Assembly: GCA_026706165.1 (NCBI GenBank) | Contig: JAPOZF010000340.1 | Location: 1-11,878 of the forward strand | Length of the DNA stretch: 11,878 nucleotides | Direction: 5' to 3' | Source: Gemmatimonadota bacterium | GTDB lineage: Bacteria; Latescibacterota; UBA2968; UBA8231 | In this document: one piece after another, positions 1 to 6,951 of the stretch | Numbering within the stretch: position 1 is the stretch's first letter | Layout of the letters: each line of letters starts with the position of its first letter | The notes under the pieces: generated by a model | Databases searched by the model: none | What the model saw: the letters and a program-made list of their open reading frames with translations, nothing else | What the model was told of the DNA's origin: nothing | Made by a program: the position numbers and the translations under genes

Positions 1-2
1 AC

Positions 3-65
3 CTGCTGACCTACGGGATGGATCGGCTGGAGCCCTTCGAGCCGACTTGCCGGGTCATGCCGTAG
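3..65 (+). CDS. C-terminal tail of an unidentified plus-strand protein (5' end outside window)
   Basis: The third plus-strand frame is open from the window edge to TAG at 63-65 and gives about 20 residues ending in TCRVMP. I do not recognise the family; 20 residues are too few. It would converge on the SDR gene with only 9 nt between the stops, which is a normal arrangement and the main support for calling it. The frame could be open by chance in so short a stretch. The alternative is that 1-74 is simply downstream sequence of the SDR. Confidence 0.3.
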   Translation: MLTYGMDRLEPFEPTCRVMP

Positions 66-74
66 TCACCTGGG

Positions 75-815
75 TTACCGCGTCCTGATGTCCCCCCTGA
101 TGTAGTCGGCGTCCTCCGAGGCCAGGAAAGCGAGAATGCGGGCGATCCCCACCGGATCGCCCAGGGTTCTCTTCGCCGCTTCAATGGCGGCTTCTGGATC
201 CTCCCCCCGCTTTTCGGCTCCCTGCCCGATGTTCTTCAGCTTCAACGGCGTGGCGATGCTGCCGGGGCAGACGACGTGGACCCGGGTGCTTGGCAGCTCC
301 CTGGCGAAGTTGTACTGCATCCCGTGCATCCCCCCCTTGCTCGCCGCGTACGCGTACGACGAGCTGCCGCCGCCCACCCCGGCGCCCGAGGCGATCAGCA
401 GCAGCACCGAGGAAGGTGACGCCCTCAGCAGCGGCGCCGCGTGCTTTCCTGTCAGGTAGGTCCCCTTCAGGTTGGTGTCGATGGTGGTGTCCCAGTCCTC
501 CTCGGCCAGCTCGGTGATTTCCTGGTGGGCGCCGGTGAGCACGCCGGCGCTGCAGATCAGCACGTCGACCCGGCCGTGGGCGGCGGCGATCTTCGCGAAA
601 ACCGCGGCGACCTGTTCCTCGCGGCGCACGTCGACCTCGTGGAACTCCCCACTGCCCCCGGCTCCCTCGATCCGCTCAAGGGTTGAGCGGCCCTCCCCCC
701 GGTTGTAGTCGAGGATAATCGACACGGCCCCCTTGGCCGCGCACAGCTCCGCGGTGGCGCCCCCGATGCCGGTGGCTCCCCCGGTAGTAACGACGATCTT
801 GCCTGCCAGCCTCAT
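75..815 (-). CDS. SDR family NAD-dependent oxidoreductase (classical type, intact active site)
   Basis: This is a 246-residue classical short-chain dehydrogenase. The N-terminal Rossmann motif TGGATGIG lies at residues 11-18. Asp36 at the end of the second strand suggests NAD(H) rather than NADP(H). The catalytic tetrad is complete: Asn115, Ser143, Tyr156 and Lys160 (YAASK). The usual NNAG turn reads CSAG at 88-91, a tolerated variant. The C-terminus ends ADYIRGDIRTR instead of the usual PVDGG-type end. I believe this tail occurs in one SDR subgroup, so I do not read it as truncation. I chose ATG 815 over the upstream in-frame start at 839 because GGGAG lies 6 nt before it. The gene follows the E2 gene on the same strand but is separated by 330 nt, so it may be a separate unit. 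The substrate cannot be told from sequence. Confidence 0.9.
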   Translation of the reverse strand: MRLAGKIVVTTGGATGIGGATAELCAAKGAVSIILDYNRGEGRSTLERIEGAGGSGEFHEVDVRREEQVAAVFAKIAAAHGRVDVLICSAGVLTGAHQEITELAEEDWDTTIDTNLKGTYLTGKHAAPLLRASPSSVLLLIASGAGVGGGSSSYAYAASKGGMHGMQYNFARELPSTRVHVVCPGSIATPLKLKNIGQGAEKRGEDPEAAIEAAKRTLGDPVGIARILAFLASEDADYIRGDIRTR

Positions 816-1145
816 TCCGTTCTCCCGTCTCGACAACACGCCGCGGCGCCGGGCGCCGCTTCTTCCGCGCCATCCCGTGCCGGGACCGATCGCGTCAATT
901 CAATACCGGATCGGCATCTGAATAAATGCCCGCGCGCGCAAACCCGCGTGAATCAGGCCGCCGCCTCATCTTGAGGAAACCGCGGTTCAATCCAACCCCT
1001 TCATCTGTGCGATTTTCCTCGAGCCCCGGCTCGCGGCGTTGCCTTCGCTCGGCGGGAACACCAGCGGCAGACTTCGTTCGGGGGCTTGCGGGCCCGCCCC
1101 AATGGCGCCCCCGTCCGAACGCCAGCTTTCGCCCGCAGGCACCCG
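816..1145. other. Intergenic stretch between E2 and the downstream SDR
   Basis: The 330 bases contain no ORF with protein-like composition or a ribosome site. The open frames here look like antisense or GC-driven shadows. The only structure I can support is the GC-rich stem-loop at 1079-1113. A short GGCAT/ATGCC dyad at 913-930 is too weak to name. I see no convincing sigma-70 promoter for the SDR, although one is expected somewhere here. Confidence 0.5.
1079..1113 (-). terminator. GC-rich stem-loop downstream of the dehydrogenase operon
   Basis: CGGGGGC at 1079-1085 pairs with GCCCCCG at 1107-1113. The loop itself contains the palindrome GCGGGCCCGC, and GTTCG/CGAAC bases just outside can extend the stem with a bulge. 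It lies 33 nt after the E2 stop codon. There is no T-tract, so it is not a textbook intrinsic terminator. It may be an RNA 3' end-stabilising hairpin or a chance product of high GC. Confidence 0.35.
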
Positions 1146-2279
1146 TCACCAGGAGAGCCAGTTGAAAGGGTCTTCGAGGTACGAGCGCAGCGCTCCCAGG
1201 AACTGCTGAGCCTCCGCGTCGGCCACCGCGAAGAGGTCGTAGGTCATCCGCAGATTCAGCGACTTCCTCGTCCCGCCGTCCCCCTCCTTTTCCCGCACCG
1301 CACCCAGCCCCAGAACGGCAACGGCTCCGGGCGGCAGCCCGGGAGCCAGCGAATCGACCCCTTCGAGGGCGACGACGCCGAACGGGGTCGCCGCGGGGAC
1401 CGCCCCGGCCTCGGCGGTTTCGTCATCGGCCAGGGCCCCGCAGATGTCGAGGACCGACAGCGACGGGAACCGCTTCAGGACCGCCGCGAAGCCGTCGCGC
1501 TGAACGCGGACCCCGGCGCCCGCCCCGGCCAGCGACGGGGCCTCGGCCAGTGCCCTGCCGACAGACCGCAGGACGAGATCGAGCATGCCGGGAACAACAG
1601 GGGCCCGTTTCATCAGCACCGCCAGCCGGTCGCAGTGGCCGGCGAAGGCGGTCACGTCCACCTCGACGGCCTGGGAGGCCGCCGCAGGGGCGGGTGCCGC
1701 AAGGGCGGGTGCCGCGGATGCGGTTTCCGCGGCGGCGCGCACGTCGCGCTCGACGATGCGGCCGGTCCTGCCGCTGCCACTCAGGCGCTTCCAGTCGATG
1801 CCGAGCTCCACGGCGACGCGCCGGGCCCGGGGAGAGATCGCCGGCCCGCGGCGTCCCCGGAGCGGGGAAACCGGTGTCCGCCCCGGAACAGGCGGGGCCG
1901 CGGGCGCGGCTTCCAGGGCCGCTCCGGAATGCCGGGGGGGCGCGGTTTCCGGTTCAGCCGCCGGAGCCGGTCCGGGCGGCGCAGGGGCCGCGGCTTCCGG
2001 TGGGCTCCCGGACGGCCCCTCGGGCATCTCCTCCCCCGGCTGCAGGATGAAGGCGAGGAGGGTGCCGATCGGCACCGTGGTTCCCGGGGGCGGCGAGTCC
2101 GGGGGGGTGCGCAGGATGCCCTCGTCGAACGACTCGACTTCGGTGACCGCCTTGTCGCTCTCGACGAGCATGATCACCTCGCCGGCCGCGACCGCGTCCC
2201 CGTCCTGTCTCGTCCACTCCACCAGGGTGCCCTCCTCCATGGTCCATCCGAGGCGGGGCATGACGACGTCGACCGCCAC
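1146..2279 (-). CDS. 2-oxoacid dehydrogenase complex E2-like protein with degenerate acyltransferase site
   Basis: The protein has 377 residues from GTG 2279 (AGGAG 5 nt upstream); ATG 2261 is an in-frame alternative. An N-terminal lipoyl domain (about 1-80) has the lipoyl-lysine site ESDKA at Lys43. An Ala/Pro-rich linker (about 85-145) is followed by a peripheral-subunit-binding domain (about 146-184, AISPRARRVA through GRIVERDV). The C-terminal part resembles the catalytic acyltransferase domain but is short, about 170 residues where E2 catalytic domains run about 230. The signature DHRxxDG reads DLFAVAD, so the catalytic His and the Asp are both lost. Downstream residues AEAQQFLGALRSYLEDP still align well, so the frame is intact and this is not a frameshift. 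It starts 8 nt after the E1-beta stop and is surely co-transcribed. It may carry lipoyl groups and scaffold E1 without transferring acyl groups to CoA itself. Confidence 0.82.
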   Translation of the reverse strand: MAVDVVMPRLGWTMEEGTLVEWTRQDGDAVAAGEVIMLVESDKAVTEVESFDEGILRTPPDSPPPGTTVPIGTLLAFILQPGEEMPEGPSGSPPEAAAPAPPGPAPAAEPETAPPRHSGAALEAAPAAPPVPGRTPVSPLRGRRGPAISPRARRVAVELGIDWKRLSGSGRTGRIVERDVRAAAETASAAPALAAPAPAAASQAVEVDVTAFAGHCDRLAVLMKRAPVVPGMLDLVLRSVGRALAEAPSLAGAGAGVRVQRDGFAAVLKRFPSLSVLDICGALADDETAEAGAVPAATPFGVVALEGVDSLAPGLPPGAVAVLGLGAVREKEGDGGTRKSLNLRMTYDLFAVADAEAQQFLGALRSYLEDPFNWLSW

Positions 2280-2287
2280 TGCTGCTC

Positions 2288-3265
2288 CTATTCGGCGACC
2301 AGCTCGCGGACAGCGTCGCGGATGTCCCCCTTCTGCGGCACCACGGCCGCCTCGAGAGGGGCGCTGTAGGGGATGTTGGTGTGGGCTCCGTTCAGGCGCC
2401 GGACCGGGGCATCGAGATCGTCGAAGCCGCGGTCGATCACCTGCGCGGCGATCTCCGCCCCGATGCCGCAGGGGGCCCAGGTCTCGTCGGCGATCAGCAG
2501 ACGCCCGGTCTTGTGCACCGACTCGAGAACGGCGTCGATGTCGAGCGGAGCGATGGTGCGGAGGTCGATGACCTCGAGGGAGATTCCCTCGGCTTCGAGA
2601 CCGGCGGCGACCTCGAGGCTGCGCCCCACCATGGTGGTCAGGGCGACGACGGTGACGTGCTCCCCCCGGCGGCGGACCGAGGCCTCGCCGAAGGGGATGG
2701 TGTACTCCTCCTCGGGGACCGGGCCGCGGGTGTTGAGCAGCGACTTGTGCTCCATGAAGATCACCGGGTCGTCGCTGCGGATCGACGTCTTCAGCAGCCC
2801 CTTGACGTCGTAGGGTGTGCTCGGCAGGCAGACCCGGAAGCCGGGCAGGTGCGCGAACAGCGGGTAGTAGCTGCCGGAGTGATGGGTCGCCGCCGCCCCG
2901 CCGACGCCGATGCAGCCGCGCAGCACGATCGGCATTTTCAGACGGCCGCTGCTCATGTACTGGATCTTGGGGATCTGGTTGACGATCTCGCCGAGGGCGT
3001 CGAGGGCGAAGTCGTGGAACATGTAGTCGACCACCGGGCGCGTGCCGGTCATGGCGGCGCCGGTGCACAGGCCGGTGAACCCGCGCTCCGTTATCCCGGT
3101 GTCGCGCAGCCGCATGTCCCCGTAGATCTCGTGCAGGCCGGTGGTGGTGTTGAAGTTGCCGCCCCGGGGACCGATCCCCTCGCCGACGACGAAGACCGTC
3201 GGGTCTGAGGCCATCTCCTCGCCCAGGCCCTCGCGGCCCGCCTCGGTGTAGGTGAGCTCACGCAT
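2288..3265 (-). CDS. Alpha-ketoacid/acetoin-type dehydrogenase E1 component, beta subunit
   Basis: This 325-residue protein has the length and layout of E1-beta subunits (AcoB/PdhB/BkdB type). The N-terminal pyrimidine-binding part has the hallmark VVGEGIGPRGG (about 26-36) and the cofactor-contacting Glu region ITERGFTG. The middle HHSGSYYPLFAHLPG and PSTPYDVKGLL segments are typical, as is the C-terminal transketolase domain with LRTIAPLDIDAVLESVHKTGRLLIADE. It forms the alpha2-beta2 ThDP-dependent heterotetramer with the E1-alpha encoded just upstream. Its ATG lies inside the end of that gene: the two overlap by 8 bases, which indicates translational coupling. No strong Shine-Dalgarno is present, consistent with coupling. 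The oxoacid or acetoin substrate is not decided by sequence alone. Confidence 0.92.
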   Translation of the reverse strand: MRELTYTEAGREGLGEEMASDPTVFVVGEGIGPRGGNFNTTTGLHEIYGDMRLRDTGITERGFTGLCTGAAMTGTRPVVDYMFHDFALDALGEIVNQIPKIQYMSSGRLKMPIVLRGCIGVGGAAATHHSGSYYPLFAHLPGFRVCLPSTPYDVKGLLKTSIRSDDPVIFMEHKSLLNTRGPVPEEEYTIPFGEASVRRRGEHVTVVALTTMVGRSLEVAAGLEAEGISLEVIDLRTIAPLDIDAVLESVHKTGRLLIADETWAPCGIGAEIAAQVIDRGFDDLDAPVRRLNGAHTNIPYSAPLEAAVVPQKGDIRDAVRELVAE

Positions 3266-4235
3266 CGCGAGGTCCGCTGTAGACGTGTTCGTAGATGGTG
3301 GCCGGGTCGGGCCAGGCCGAGTCTTCGGCGAACTTCGCCGCCTCCTTCACCTCCGCCCGGATGCCGGCGTCGATGGCGTCGAGCTCCGCCCCGGAGGCCA
3401 GGTCGGCCTCCAGGATCCTGGCGCGCAGCGCCGGGATCGGGTCGCGCTCCTTCCAGGCCTCGATCTCTTCCTGGGTGCGGTAGCCGGTGTCCCTCATGCC
3501 TTCGGAGTGGGGCCGGGTGCGGTAGGTCCTGCACTCGATCAGGGTGGGGCCGCCGCCGCCGCGGGCCCGGGCAACCGCCTCCCCGGCCGCCTCGTACACC
3601 GCAACTGCGTCGTTGCCGTCGAGGAGGACCCCGGGCAGTCCGTAGGCGGCGGCCCGGTTGGCGACCTCGGGGTTGCTCGTCGCCGTGGAGAAGGCGATCT
3701 CGGTGGCGAAGAGGTTGTTCTCGCACACGAACAGGGCCGGCAGCTCCCACCTTGCCGCCATCGTCAGCCCTTCGTGAAAGGCCCCGTTGCTTACCGCCCC
3801 GTCCCCGAAGAAAGCGGCGCCGACGCGGTCGGTCTCCAGCAGCTTGAAGGAGTAGGCGGCGCCGGCGGCCTGCAGGATGCAGGGGCCGACGATGCCGCTC
3901 GTCCCCATCATGCCGACCTCGGGGGAGAACAGGTGCATGCTGCCGCCGCGGCCCTGGGAACAGCCGGTGACCTTGCCGAACAGCTCGGCGATCACCTCGC
4001 GGATCGGCACTCCCTTTGCCAGGGCGTGTCCGTGCCCGCGGTGGGTGCTGAAGACGGCGTCGTCGGCCCGCAGGTGGGCGCAGACGCCGGTGGCCACCGC
4101 TTCCTCGCCGATGTAGGTGTGGCAGGCGCCGAGAATGTGGCCGGCGGCGTAGGAGCGCGCGTGCTGCTCCTCGGTGCGGCGGATCGCCAGCATCTGCCGG
4201 TAGAGCCCCAGCGCGGTTTCTTTCGAGAGTTTCAA
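3258..4235 (-). CDS. ThDP-dependent dehydrogenase E1 component, alpha subunit (acetoin/pyruvate dehydrogenase type)
   Basis: The protein has 325 residues if it begins at TTG 4235; the first in-frame ATG (4193) would cut off conserved residues of the LSKE..LYRQMLAIRRTEE opening. The Mg-ThDP motif GDG (144-146) through NN (173-174) is complete. THRGHGHALAKG (64-75) and GRGGSMH (95-101) match the alpha subunits of acetoin and pyruvate dehydrogenases. THRGHGH is closer to the acetoin type (AcoA) than to the YREHGH usual in pyruvate enzymes. It overlaps the E1-beta start by 8 nt and follows the SDR by 26 nt. The complete active site contrasts with the degenerate E2 and SDR of the same operon. Decarboxylation of a 2-oxoacid, or acetoin cleavage, with acyl transfer to lipoyl-E2 is the expected reaction. 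Confidence 0.9.
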   Translation of the reverse strand: MKLSKETALGLYRQMLAIRRTEEQHARSYAAGHILGACHTYIGEEAVATGVCAHLRADDAVFSTHRGHGHALAKGVPIREVIAELFGKVTGCSQGRGGSMHLFSPEVGMMGTSGIVGPCILQAAGAAYSFKLLETDRVGAAFFGDGAVSNGAFHEGLTMAARWELPALFVCENNLFATEIAFSTATSNPEVANRAAAYGLPGVLLDGNDAVAVYEAAGEAVARARGGGGPTLIECRTYRTRPHSEGMRDTGYRTQEEIEAWKERDPIPALRARILEADLASGAELDAIDAGIRAEVKEAAKFAEDSAWPDPATIYEHVYSGPRDA

Positions 4236-4261
4236 GAGCCTGTTGTCCAGTTGCGCCGCGT

Positions 4262-5080
4262 TTATCCGCTCGCCCGCGGGCCGCCGGGCCAGCTGCCGCC
4301 GGCGTTCATCGCCAGGTTGCCCCCGTCCATCGGAATCAGCGCCCCGGTGACCCACGAGGAGGAGTCGGAGGCGAGGAACACCGCCAGTCCGCGGATGTCG
4401 TCGGGGTGTCCGAAGCGGGCCCTCGGGATTCCTCCGAGATAGGTGGACTTCAGCTCCGGCACCTTCTCCATGCGCTCCTCGAGCCCGGGGTTGAGCACCT
4501 GCGCCGGCAGGATGGCGTTGACGCGCACCCCGCGGGCGGCCCATTCCGTGCTCAGCTCCCGCGTCATCTGCACCACTCCCCCCATCGCCATGCTGTAGGA
4601 GATGTGCCCGCGTCCCAGCGCCGTGACGCTCGCCAGGGAGCCGATGTTTACGATGCTGCCCCTGGCGGCCGCCAGCATGCGCCGCCCCGCCTGCTGGCAG
4701 CAGTAGAAGCGGCAGGCGACCAGCTCGTCGAGCACCTTCCGGACTTCTTCGAGGGAAAGCTCCTCCGGGGCCTTGAGCACCCCGGCGCCGGCGACGTTGC
4801 CGAGGAAGTCGATCGTTCCGAAGGCGTCGATCCGCTCGAACCAGGCGTCGATCTGCTCCGGGCTGGAGATGTCGCATGCGACCGCGGCGGCGCGCCTGCC
4901 CATGCTTTCGATTTCCGCGGCCGTTTCGTCAGCCGCCCCGGCGTCGATGTCGGCGATCACGACGTCGGCGCCGGCGCCGGCCAGGGCGAGGGCCATTGCC
5001 CGCCCCAGGCCCCGGGCCCCGCCGGATACGGCGGCCACCTTCCCTTCGAGATCGAACAGCAATCCTGCTTTATCGCTCAT
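4262..5080 (-). CDS. SDR-fold protein lacking the catalytic Lys and tetrad Asn
   Basis: The protein has 272 residues from ATG 5080, chosen because GAGG lies 5 nt before it; an upstream start at 5101 has no such site. The cofactor motif SGGARGLG (19-26) and Asp44 point to NAD(H) binding. Ser148 and Tyr162 are present. However, the YxxxK motif reads YSMAM, so Lys becomes Met166, and the position of the structural Asn reads Leu120 (VLDELVAC). The rest is a good SDR: RVNAILPAQ, the VTGALIPMDGG cofactor loop, and a Gly-rich tail. I checked both replaced sites base by base and they are clean codons. It is the first gene of the E1/E2 operon. It may use a different mechanism, bind a ligand, or be structural. 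A diacetyl/butanediol reductase role would be a guess from context. Confidence 0.88.
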   Translation of the reverse strand: MSDKAGLLFDLEGKVAAVSGGARGLGRAMALALAGAGADVVIADIDAGAADETAAEIESMGRRAAAVACDISSPEQIDAWFERIDAFGTIDFLGNVAGAGVLKAPEELSLEEVRKVLDELVACRFYCCQQAGRRMLAAARGSIVNIGSLASVTALGRGHISYSMAMGGVVQMTRELSTEWAARGVRVNAILPAQVLNPGLEERMEKVPELKSTYLGGIPRARFGHPDDIRGLAVFLASDSSSWVTGALIPMDGGNLAMNAGGSWPGGPRASG

Positions 5081-5145
5081 CCCAGCCTCACACTGGACCA
5101 AAAAAAGTTACAAGAGCAACCCGTCTCAGGCCCCCTTGTCTTCAA

Positions 5146-5151
5146 ATTCTA
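5146..5151 (-). promoter_or_regulatory. Possible -10 element upstream of the dehydrogenase operon
   Basis: In the 174-nt gap between the XRE gene and the operon SDR, the minus strand reads TAGAAT about 66 nt before the SDR start. This gap is clearly more AT-rich than its surroundings. I find no good -35 at 16-18 nt spacing. The call rests on one hexamer and the expectation of a promoter here. The nonamer GGACCAAAA also occurs at 5095-5103 and 5160-5168 (plus strand) and could be part of an operator. Confidence 0.22.
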
Positions 5152-5254
5152 CACAATGGGGACCAAAATAAACGACGTGGTGGTTTTCGGCGATCAGGCC
5201 CGGCTCGACTGTCACACGTTCCAGCGGGGTACTGACAGGGGTGGGGGCAACGAC

Positions 5255-5623
5255 TTAGATCAGATCGTCCACGGTGACGTGGAGCGCACGAGCGAGGGCC
5301 GCCAGCGTCCTGGCCGACCCGATTCTCTTCCCGGTTTCGATCTGGGATAAGTACACTGAATGGATGTTGGCCGCAGAGGCCAGCTCCTTTTGGGTAATGC
5401 CTCGATAGTTCCGGTACACTTTGACCGGATTTTCCCCCGTTATCAGACGGTCCGCCACCTCGATCGGGAAGGACTCGCCCCCCTCTGCCTTGGCGAGGTC
5501 ATACAGCTCTTCGGCGCTCAAGAGTGTTTCCTCGTCGTTTTGCAGACGTGCATACTGGTCCCAGGGGATCACGGCGAATGCGGGCCGTCCGGAGGGGTCA
5601 AAAATGACCTGTGGCTCGTCCAT
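5255..5623 (-). CDS. XRE-family helix-turn-helix regulator, antitoxin-like, no toxin partner
   Basis: The protein has 122 residues from ATG 5623, with GGAG 8 nt upstream. The N-terminal segment (about 3-30, QVIFDPSGRPAFAVIPWDQY) resembles the beta-strand start of type II antitoxins. A linker leads to a C-terminal HTH_3 domain (about 62-122), with RGITQKELASAANIHSVYLS forming the two helices and ETGKR following. Such proteins usually sit next to a RelE/ParE-like toxin gene. None is encoded on either side: the 174 nt downstream and 100 nt upstream hold no suitable ORF. It may be a solitary antitoxin or a domesticated repressor. Its place just before the dehydrogenase operon makes local control of that operon possible, but no operator is proven. 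Confidence 0.8.
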   Translation of the reverse strand: MDEPQVIFDPSGRPAFAVIPWDQYARLQNDEETLLSAEELYDLAKAEGGESFPIEVADRLITGENPVKVYRNYRGITQKELASAANIHSVYLSQIETGKRIGSARTLAALARALHVTVDDLI

Positions 5624-5672
5624 GGGTCGGTCTCCTACCTTTGGAAAGGCCTGCACAAAATAAAGCAAATTG

Positions 5673-5703
5673 CTAACGCGGCAGCAGGCAGGGTCCTCCT
5701 GCC
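5673..5703 (-). other. Two small dyads between the hydroxyacid dehydrogenase and XRE genes
   Basis: On the plus strand GGCAGG (5687-5692) pairs with CCTGCC (5698-5703). The adjoining AGCAA/TTGCT palindrome lies at 5673-5683, beside an AT-rich stretch. The first could weakly terminate the upstream gene and the second could be an operator for the XRE gene, which starts 50 nt further on. Neither has a T-tract or a matching consensus, so this is a description rather than an assignment. Confidence 0.25.
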
Positions 5704-5723
5704 TTCCTCCTGCCCCGGACGCA

Positions 5724-6806
5724 TTACGGATCGTCGAACAGAGCCGGATCGTGCGGGGCCAGCGGCACCCGGGGAACCACCGCCGGGTTGACGATGTTGC
5801 CCGGAGGTGGAAGACACCCCCTCAGCGCGCAGACGAGATTGCGCACCCCGGCGTCGGCGCAGGTGCGCGTCGCCGCCCGCGACAGACCGGAGACGTGCGG
5901 GCTCAGGATGACGTTGTCGAGCCCGACCAGCGGGTGTTCGGGGGGGCGCTCGTCCTGGGTGAAAATCTCCACCCCCTCGAAGGTGTCGATCCCGGCGCCG
6001 GCGAGGCGGCCCTCCCGGAGTGCATCAGCGAGCGCCTGCTCGTCGACGATCGCCCCCCGCGAGGTGTTGACTAGGAAGGCCCCCGGCTTCATCAGGGCGA
6101 TGGCTTCCTTGTCGAGGAGGTGGTAGGAGCCGGCATCGAGCGGCAGATGGAGGGACACGTAATCCGACTCCCGCAGCAGCGTCTTCAGGTCGACCATGCG
6201 CACCCGCAGCCGCTCCGCCTCGTCCGTCGGCGCCTGCATGTTCCGGCGCGTCGCCAGCAGGCGGAACCCGAACGGCAGCGCCCGCGCCGCCACCGCCCTG
6301 GCGCTGGCCCCGAACCCGACCAAGCCGAGCGCGCACTCCCCGGGCCGACGGATTTCCAGGGTCTCGCTGCGGGCGGCGAAAAACTCCCCCCGCAGCATGC
6401 GGCGGTGCATCCAGGGCAGGCGCCGCTGCAGCGACAGGATCATCCCCATGGTGTGGTCGGCCATGTCCTCGACCCCGAACTCCGGGACGTTGGAGACGAC
6501 GATGCCGCGCTCCGTGGCGCGGGCGACGTCGATCTTGTCGGTGCCGGTGCCGAGGCGCGATATCAGCCGGCAGTTGCGCAGGCTGTCGATCACCTCGCGG
6601 GGAAGGGCGACCGACACGGCGAACAGGGCGTCGCATGCGGCCACGTGCGGGATGATCGTCCCCGGGGTGTTGGCCTCGGCTTCCCGGGGCCGCAGCCCGA
6701 AGCGCTCGTAGAGATCGGCTTCTAGGCCGCCGACCGGGAACAGCTCGGAGTTGAGCCGCACCACGTCGAACGATGCGAGCCCGGACCTGTCACCCGAGAC
6801 GGTCAT
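5724..6806 (-). CDS. D-isomer-specific 2-hydroxyacid dehydrogenase (phosphoglycerate dehydrogenase-like)
   Basis: The protein has 360 residues from ATG 6806. In-frame ATGs at 6860 and 6893 would give up to 389, and none has a clear Shine-Dalgarno; I chose the one that leaves a normal short lead before the first strand. The substrate domain is split around the NAD-binding domain, as in the family. The dinucleotide motif is GFGASA (164-169), with the third glycine replaced by Ala. The catalytic Arg250 lies in NTSRGAIVDE, the Glu is near 280 in DTFEGVE, and His304 lies in LSPHVSG. About 30 residues after the catalytic His region form a Pro-rich tail. It lies 145 nt after the PhyH dioxygenase on the same strand. 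It probably reduces or oxidises a 2-keto/2-hydroxy acid; the specific substrate is unknown. Confidence 0.88.
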   Translation of the reverse strand: MTVSGDRSGLASFDVVRLNSELFPVGGLEADLYERFGLRPREAEANTPGTIIPHVAACDALFAVSVALPREVIDSLRNCRLISRLGTGTDKIDVARATERGIVVSNVPEFGVEDMADHTMGMILSLQRRLPWMHRRMLRGEFFAARSETLEIRRPGECALGLVGFGASARAVAARALPFGFRLLATRRNMQAPTDEAERLRVRMVDLKTLLRESDYVSLHLPLDAGSYHLLDKEAIALMKPGAFLVNTSRGAIVDEQALADALREGRLAGAGIDTFEGVEIFTQDERPPEHPLVGLDNVILSPHVSGLSRAATRTCADAGVRNLVCALRGCLPPPGNIVNPAVVPRVPLAPHDPALFDDP

Positions 6807-6926
6807 TTCAGTGTCCAGTGTCCCGTCACGAAAAATGTCGCCCTTGGGACGCCGATCCATTCTTTGCGTCGACAGGGGTTCCGGGGCTTCCATCCGGGCC
6901 CTGGCATCCGCGCTTCGAAGAAGGAC

Positions 6927-6951
6927 CGCCGGCCGTTCACGAGAGCCGGCG
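6927..6951 (-). terminator. Stem-loop directly after the PhyH stop codon
   Basis: CGCCGGC (6927-6933) and GCCGGCG (6945-6951) form a 7-bp GC stem with an 11-nt loop that abuts the stop codon at 6952-6954. On the minus strand it is followed by GTCCTTCTTC, which is pyrimidine-rich but not a T-run. It may attenuate transcription into the hydroxyacid dehydrogenase gene or protect the PhyH message 3' end. Confidence 0.42.

Noticed and set aside
1086..2369. Long plus-strand ORF (427 codons) opposite the E2 gene
   Set aside because: Composition is Arg/Gly/Pro-rich without any domain. It is the antisense shadow of a GC-rich gene with clear lipoyl and binding domains.
2280..3068. Extension of the E2 frame upstream to 3068
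   Set aside because: The added residues are Arg/Pro-rich and overlap E1-beta in another frame. GTG 2279 has AGGAG and begins the lipoyl domain properly.
1146..5080. Naming the operon acoABC
   Set aside because: E1-alpha leans to the acetoin type, but the E2 and SDR are atypical and acoX/E3 are absent, so gene symbols would overstate the evidence.
5095..5168. GGACCAAAA occurring twice upstream of the dehydrogenase operon
   Set aside because: Short, not palindromic and 65 bp apart; mentioned with the promoter guess but not called an operator.
5624..5668. Longer start for the XRE regulator at 5668
   Set aside because: ATG 5623 has GGAG and fits the family start; the extra 15 residues contain no conserved sequence.
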